Shown: positions 60,348 through 64,000 of the stretch, piece after piece
Layout of the letters: every line of letters starts with the position of its first letter
Numbering within the stretch: position 1 is the first letter of the stretch
Origin: Pigmentiphaga sp.
Lineage (GTDB): Bacteria > Pseudomonadota > Gammaproteobacteria > Burkholderiales > Burkholderiaceae_B
DNA length: 64,000 nt
Reading direction: 5' to 3'
Assembly: GCA_023228945.1 (NCBI GenBank)
Contig: JALOAI010000006.1
Coordinates: 62,001 to 126,000, forward strand
Notes under the pieces: generated by a model
What the model was told of the DNA's origin: nothing
What the model saw: the letters and a program-made list of their open reading frames with translations, nothing else
Databases searched by the model: none
Position numbers and translations under genes: made by a program

Positions 60348-61334
60348 TTAACTATCGGCCTTGAACCCAGAATCCCGGACAATCGGCCCCCACGCCTCCA
60401 GGTCGCTGCTCAGGCGTTCGCCCAGAACCTTGCTGGGCCAGGCGATCGATTCCATCGAATAGCGCTGCAGCAACTCCTGCACATCAGGCGCTTCCAGCGC
60501 CTGCCGGAGGATGGCGTCGAGCGGTTCCGCCACCGCTCCGGCCGACGCGGGCGCAAATACGCCCATCCATTCTTCCGCCACCATGCCCGGATAGCCCAGT
60601 TCGAGGAACGTAGGGACCTCCGGGAGGTCGGCGGAGCGCTCGGTATTGGCCACCGCCAGCACCCGGATCCGGCCCTCGCGCGATTGGGCGATGACGTCGG
60701 CGCCCAGGATGCCCACATAAGCGGGAACCTGGTCGCCGATCAGATCACGTAGTGCCGGGCCCGCGCCCTTGTAGCCGATATGCACCAGATCGAGCCCGGC
60801 GGCCTTGGCAAAACGGATGCCGAGGAAATGCGGCAAGGTGCCGGCGCCTGGCGACGCGAAGCTGGCGCGGCGTGCGTCGCCTTGGCACCACTCCTCGTAG
60901 GCTTGCAAGGTGGTGGCCGGGCAGCTTTCGTTGACTACCAGTCCAAGCTTGAGGGCCGAGATGCCGGTGATCGGCAGAAAGTCTTGGCGGGGATCGTAGC
61001 CCAGGTCGGGATACAGATGCGGCGCCAGGATCATGGGCGATGCCGGTGTGAACAGCAAGGTGCGGCCATCACCCGCGGCGTTTTTCGCCGCCTCAGCGGC
61101 GATCCGGCCGCCCGCACCAGGGCGGTTCTCCACGATCACGTTGGCGGCGTAGGGGCCCGTCAGCTTCTCCGCCAGCTTGCGAGCCACCGTGTCCGCCCCC
61201 GCCCCTGGCGGAAAGCCTACGATGATCCTGGCTACGCCATCGAGCGGCTGAAAACCCGCCGCCCGCCCCAATCCCGTCAGGCAAAGCCCGGCGGCGGCAG
61301 CGCCGCCTTGAAGAAAACGTCGACGATTCAACAT
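60348..61334 (-). CDS. Bug/TctC-family periplasmic solute-binding protein 7
   Basis: 328 residues from the ATG at 61334 (GAGGAG 7 bp upstream). The leader MLNRRRFLQGGAAAAGLCLTG is a probable twin-arginine signal (RRRFLQG), unusual for the family but shared with Bug 5. Motifs VARIIVGFPPGAGADT, VIVENRPGAGGRIA and IGYKGAGPALRDLIGDQ. It lies 50 bp downstream of the carotenoid-oxygenase gene on the same strand, so probably one operon; the ligand may be a phenylpropanoid-like acid. Confidence 0.9.
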   Translation of the reverse strand: MLNRRRFLQGGAAAAGLCLTGLGRAAGFQPLDGVARIIVGFPPGAGADTVARKLAEKLTGPYAANVIVENRPGAGGRIAAEAAKNAAGDGRTLLFTPASPMILAPHLYPDLGYDPRQDFLPITGISALKLGLVVNESCPATTLQAYEEWCQGDARRASFASPGAGTLPHFLGIRFAKAAGLDLVHIGYKGAGPALRDLIGDQVPAYVGILGADVIAQSREGRIRVLAVANTERSADLPEVPTFLELGYPGMVAEEWMGVFAPASAGAVAEPLDAILRQALEAPDVQELLQRYSMESIAWPSKVLGERLSSDLEAWGPIVRDSGFKADS

Positions 61335-61384
61335 GGTTTGTCTCCTCATTTAAAGATTCATCGGACTCGCTGCATCGAGTCTCG

Positions 61385-62866
61385 TTATGCCGCAGGGCTT
61401 CCTCCCCGGGCTTCCAGTTCGTCCGCACCGATCCACGTGCCATGCAGGCCGTTGCGCAGGCGCAAGGGCAGCCGTACGGTGGCCAACGGCCCCGCCGCCA
61501 CCTCGCGGGCGTCGAGAATGATCAGGTCGCTGCGCATCTCGGTCAGCCGATTGACGACCGCCAGCAAATAGCCGTCGCCCTCTTCGGCCAGGGCATGGCG
61601 GGGAACGAACTGCGGCTCCTGCAAGGAGCACTCCGCCTCCACGGTGAAGCACTCCAGGCGCTGCTCGGCATGATCGATATGGGCCACGCCCGTCAGGGTC
61701 ATGCCGCCGCCCAGGCTGGTGCCTTGCGGTCCGTTGAGCTGCGGGCTTTCGCAAGCCATCCAGCCATGCCGGTAGCCGCGCGTGGCAAAGCGTTCATCGA
61801 TGCGCGGGAACTCGCCAATCAGCGGCGTCAACTGGCGGCGCCCCACGCGGGCGTTGGGCGCCGAGGGATCCAGCGACCAGCGTTCGAGGCGTGGTGCGGC
61901 GCGCGCCGGATCCCAAGGCTGCCCGCTGACATCGGGAAAGAAGGGAAACACCACGATGCCGCCCACGGGCGTGTCGTAGTGAATCCGGCCGTCCGCCTCG
62001 AAGGCGTTCATGGTGTGCGACGAGAAGCAGGTATCCACGGCATGCCAGTGGATATCGCTGGCGCGGCCGCGGCGCGGCAGCACGCCCAGCCAGCTTTGAC
62101 GGCTGCCATCCCAGGCGAAGTGGGGCTTGCCGGCCTTGAGCCAGTCGAGCTTGCTGACCAAGGGCGAAATGGGCAGCAGGATGTAATGTTCCGTCACACC
62201 GAAGTCATGCACCATGGATGAATACGGCGCCTCAAGCCAGGCTTCATGCAAAAGCTCGCCCTGCGCATTGAAGGTATAAACGGCGATGTCGGGGGTGGTT
62301 TCGCCTTTGGCGGCGTAGCCGAAGGCCACCAGTTCTCCTTTATAGGGGTCGATCTTGGGGTGCGCCGTAAAGGTAAGGCTGCTCAGTTGCCCTCCGAACG
62401 ACCACGGTCCCACGGTGTCGAGAGTGACGGGGTCGATTTCCACCGGATGGCTGTCTTCCTTGAGTGCCAGCAAGCGGCCACCGAACCACAGCAAATTGGT
62501 ATTGGCCGTGCCCCGGCTCAGGCCCGCCACCGAGGGGTCGTCGGTATACGGATTGCGGTAGGCGCCAAACAAGGCGCGTCCCGCGGTGCGTTCGGCAACG
62601 AACTTCTCGGTGCGTACATAGCGGCCCCGTACGCTCACCCTGCCACGATCGAAGCGAAACGCCGTGACCAGGCCGTCGCCATTGAGCGGAATATCATCGC
62701 CGGCTCGCGGCGGCCAGGCCGGATCGGGCTGGACCCGATAGAATGCCCCGTTGAGATCGCCGGGAATGCAGCCCTGTACCACCTCCAGATCGTGGAGGTC
62801 GAATTCGATGCGACTGGGGGCATTGAAGCCGGTAAAGGTGCGGGTCTGCGGAAAACGCTGCGTCAT
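61385..62866 (-). CDS. Carotenoid/lignostilbene-type oxygenase
   Basis: 493 residues. It cleaves C=C bonds of carotenoids or stilbenes with O2 at a non-haem iron bound by four His. Candidate ligands: LTFTAHPKIDP near 168, MVHDFGVTEHYILL near 218, HTMNAFEADGRIHYD near 280 and FVPRHALAEEGDGYLLAV near 440. Opening LDGAFYRVQPD-like block (GDLNGAFYRVQPDPAWPP) and DGMVTAFRF-like (NGDGLVTAFRFDRGRVS) are typical of the RPE65/lignostilbene dioxygenase family. The genomic setting (Bug protein, LysR) favours a lignin-derived aromatic over carotenoid substrate. Confidence 0.9.
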   Translation of the reverse strand: MTQRFPQTRTFTGFNAPSRIEFDLHDLEVVQGCIPGDLNGAFYRVQPDPAWPPRAGDDIPLNGDGLVTAFRFDRGRVSVRGRYVRTEKFVAERTAGRALFGAYRNPYTDDPSVAGLSRGTANTNLLWFGGRLLALKEDSHPVEIDPVTLDTVGPWSFGGQLSSLTFTAHPKIDPYKGELVAFGYAAKGETTPDIAVYTFNAQGELLHEAWLEAPYSSMVHDFGVTEHYILLPISPLVSKLDWLKAGKPHFAWDGSRQSWLGVLPRRGRASDIHWHAVDTCFSSHTMNAFEADGRIHYDTPVGGIVVFPFFPDVSGQPWDPARAAPRLERWSLDPSAPNARVGRRQLTPLIGEFPRIDERFATRGYRHGWMACESPQLNGPQGTSLGGGMTLTGVAHIDHAEQRLECFTVEAECSLQEPQFVPRHALAEEGDGYLLAVVNRLTEMRSDLIILDAREVAAGPLATVRLPLRLRNGLHGTWIGADELEARGGSPAA

Positions 62867-62925
62867 GGATACTCCACCGTTACTCTAGAAAACGACCGTG
62901 AATCGACTCACCTTCCTGGAGCGCC

Positions 62926-63837
62926 ATGGCAACAAGAACTCGTTTGGATACGCTGCTGCTGTTCTTCGAAGTGGTGAACGCCGGCAGTATCAATAAGGCA
63001 TCCGAGAAGCTGGGCACGCCGAAGTCCACCCTCAGCCGCAAGCTCCGCCAGCTGGAGGAAGCCATGGGGTCGGTACTGCTGATCCGTGGTCCGCAGAAGC
63101 TCGCCCTCACCGATACGGGGCGCATGCTCTATGGCCACGCGGTGCGCATCGTGGCCGAGATCGAAGACGCCGGTCTCAAGGCCTCCGAACTGCAGCAGGA
63201 GATGCGCGGCACCTTGCGGGTCAGTCTGCCGCTCGACTTCTGGATGTCCTGGATCGGTGAGGCCATTTCGGAGTTCGCGCTCATGCATCCGGATCTCCAA
63301 CTGGAGATCCACAACCAGGATCGCTGGGTGGATGTCAGCGCCGAACCCTACGATGTCGCGATCCACCTCGGTCCCATCCATAACCAGCAGGTTCCGGTCA
63401 AGCGCCTGGGCGCCATTTCCCGCGGCTACTACGCCGCTCCGTCGTATCTCGATGGCCGTGCGCTGCCACGGCGGCAGTCGGACCTGGTCGATTGCGATTG
63501 CATCGTGCATGCCTATCAGCGCCTCGATCGCATCTGGAACGTGGCCAGGGCCGAGGATGGTGATGCCATCGAGATTCCTTCGCGGATCTCGGTGAACAGC
63601 ATCGGATTCGCCCAACTGTTGGCACTGCGCGGCATCGGCATCGCCCTCTTGCCCGACCTGCTGTGCCATGCGGAGGCCAGCCAGGGCAGCTTGATCCGGC
63701 TGGCGCTGGAGGAGGAGCCGCCTGCGTTGCAAGTCTCGGCCACCTTTATCGGCCGCCGGCATCTGCCCCGCAAAACCCGCGCCTTCCTGGATTTCATGGC
63801 CGCACAGCTGGAACGACTCGCCATCGCTGGACCCTGA
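62926..63837 (+). CDS. LysR-family regulator
   Basis: 303 residues. HTH: RLDTLLLFFEVVNAGSINKA then SEKLGTPKSTLSRKLRQLEEAMGSVLLIRGPQKLALTDTG. The effector domain has LRVSLPLDFWMSWIGEAISE. Divergent from the oxygenase-Bug pair with 59 bp between the starts, the likely target. Ends 1 bp before the next convergent gene's stop. Confidence 0.88.
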   Translation: MATRTRLDTLLLFFEVVNAGSINKASEKLGTPKSTLSRKLRQLEEAMGSVLLIRGPQKLALTDTGRMLYGHAVRIVAEIEDAGLKASELQQEMRGTLRVSLPLDFWMSWIGEAISEFALMHPDLQLEIHNQDRWVDVSAEPYDVAIHLGPIHNQQVPVKRLGAISRGYYAAPSYLDGRALPRRQSDLVDCDCIVHAYQRLDRIWNVARAEDGDAIEIPSRISVNSIGFAQLLALRGIGIALLPDLLCHAEASQGSLIRLALEEEPPALQVSATFIGRRHLPRKTRAFLDFMAAQLERLAIAGP

Positions 63838-64000
63838 CTATTCGATGACGATGCCCGCGCGTTCGATGATGTCCCGCCAATTGCGGGCGTCCGTGCGCAC
63901 CAGTTCGCCAAAGTCTTGTGCCGGGGCCGGGCGCGCGATCAAGCCTCGCGCCAGCAAGTCCTGCCGGGCCTTGGCATCGCTTAGCGAGCCGAGCACCGCA
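63838..64000 (-). CDS. Bug/TctC-family periplasmic solute-binding protein 8 (3' end only)
   Basis: 53 C-terminal residues before the window edge: VLGSLSDAKARQDLLARGLI then EDFGELVRTD-type QDFGELVRTDARNWRDIIERAGIVIE and TAG. The D-x-x-x-W-R-x-I-I-x-x-A-G-I ending is the standard Bug C-terminus. The rest lies past base 64000. Convergent with the LysR gene. Confidence 0.8.
   Translation of the reverse strand, partial: AVLGSLSDAKARQDLLARGLIARPAPAQDFGELVRTDARNWRDIIERAGIVIE

Noticed and set aside
1..64000. CRISPR arrays, tRNA/rRNA genes and prophage modules
   Set aside because: No regularly spaced repeats, no cloverleaf or rRNA-like segments, and no phage structural genes were recognised.

Overview
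The window is high-GC bacterial chromosome with densely packed genes. The mix of glmU and glmS, very many LysR regulators, and eight tripartite-tricarboxylate (Bug/TctC-type) periplasmic binding proteins points to a betaproteobacterium of the Burkholderiales, most likely Alcaligenaceae (Bordetella/Achromobacter-like). That placement is inference from gene content; there is no rRNA in the window. I saw no tRNA, rRNA, CRISPR array or prophage.

Layout. 0-4.4 kb is core: the glmU 3' end, a ProQ/FinO RNA chaperone, an Lrp/AsnC regulator divergent from glmS. 4.4-14.6 kb is an accessory catabolic block. A Crp/Fnr-type regulator is divergent from a translationally coupled run: TPP-dependent E1 alpha, E1 beta, a free-standing 80-residue lipoyl domain, a LimB-like luciferase-family monooxygenase, an FMN reductase, a CMD-family protein and a LysR regulator. 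A sulfonate/taurine-type ABC importer is encoded on the opposite strand. Both outer promoter regions carry the same perfect palindrome TGTCTAA-NN-TTAGACA, so the two arms look like one regulon. 14.6-25.7 kb holds an SDR, a cupin-ferredoxin pair, LysR genes, an enolase-superfamily enzyme with a Bug protein, a hemerythrin, a tandem repeat, a membrane protein preceded by a 23-residue membrane micropeptide, and a RidA/D-amino-acid-dehydrogenase-like pair. 25.8-34.4 kb holds a Bug-amidase pair convergent with a polar amino-acid ABC operon that ends in an alanine-racemase-like protein apparently lacking the catalytic tyrosine. 34.4-41.1 kb holds another Bug protein, a flavohemoglobin with a sigma-54 promoter divergent from NorR, and an NfeD-slipin pair.

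41.1-50.7 kb is visibly less GC-rich and looks acquired. It has a NahR/NodD-like LysR regulator, an IS3-family element (1205 bp, 4-bp target duplication CGTA, transposase stopped by an amber codon) inserted in the divergent promoter region, then an aldehyde dehydrogenase, a NahE-type hydratase-aldolase, a NahD-type isomerase and two tandem Bug proteins. It ends with an AcoR-like regulator that lacks the AAA+ domain. This is a partial naphthalene-type side-chain pathway with no ring dioxygenase in view.

50.9-64 kb returns to GC-rich sequence: an FMN alpha-hydroxy-acid oxidase, a hydrolase, a LysR regulator divergent from a bicupin-Bug pair, a glcDEF glycolate-oxidase set, a Bug protein, a carotenoid/lignostilbene oxygenase with a divergent LysR, and the 3' end of an eighth Bug protein. 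The general theme is import and oxidation of small organic acids and aromatics, with many local LysR-controlled modules. At least four dispersed copies of a palindromic repeat of about 80 bp sit between these modules.
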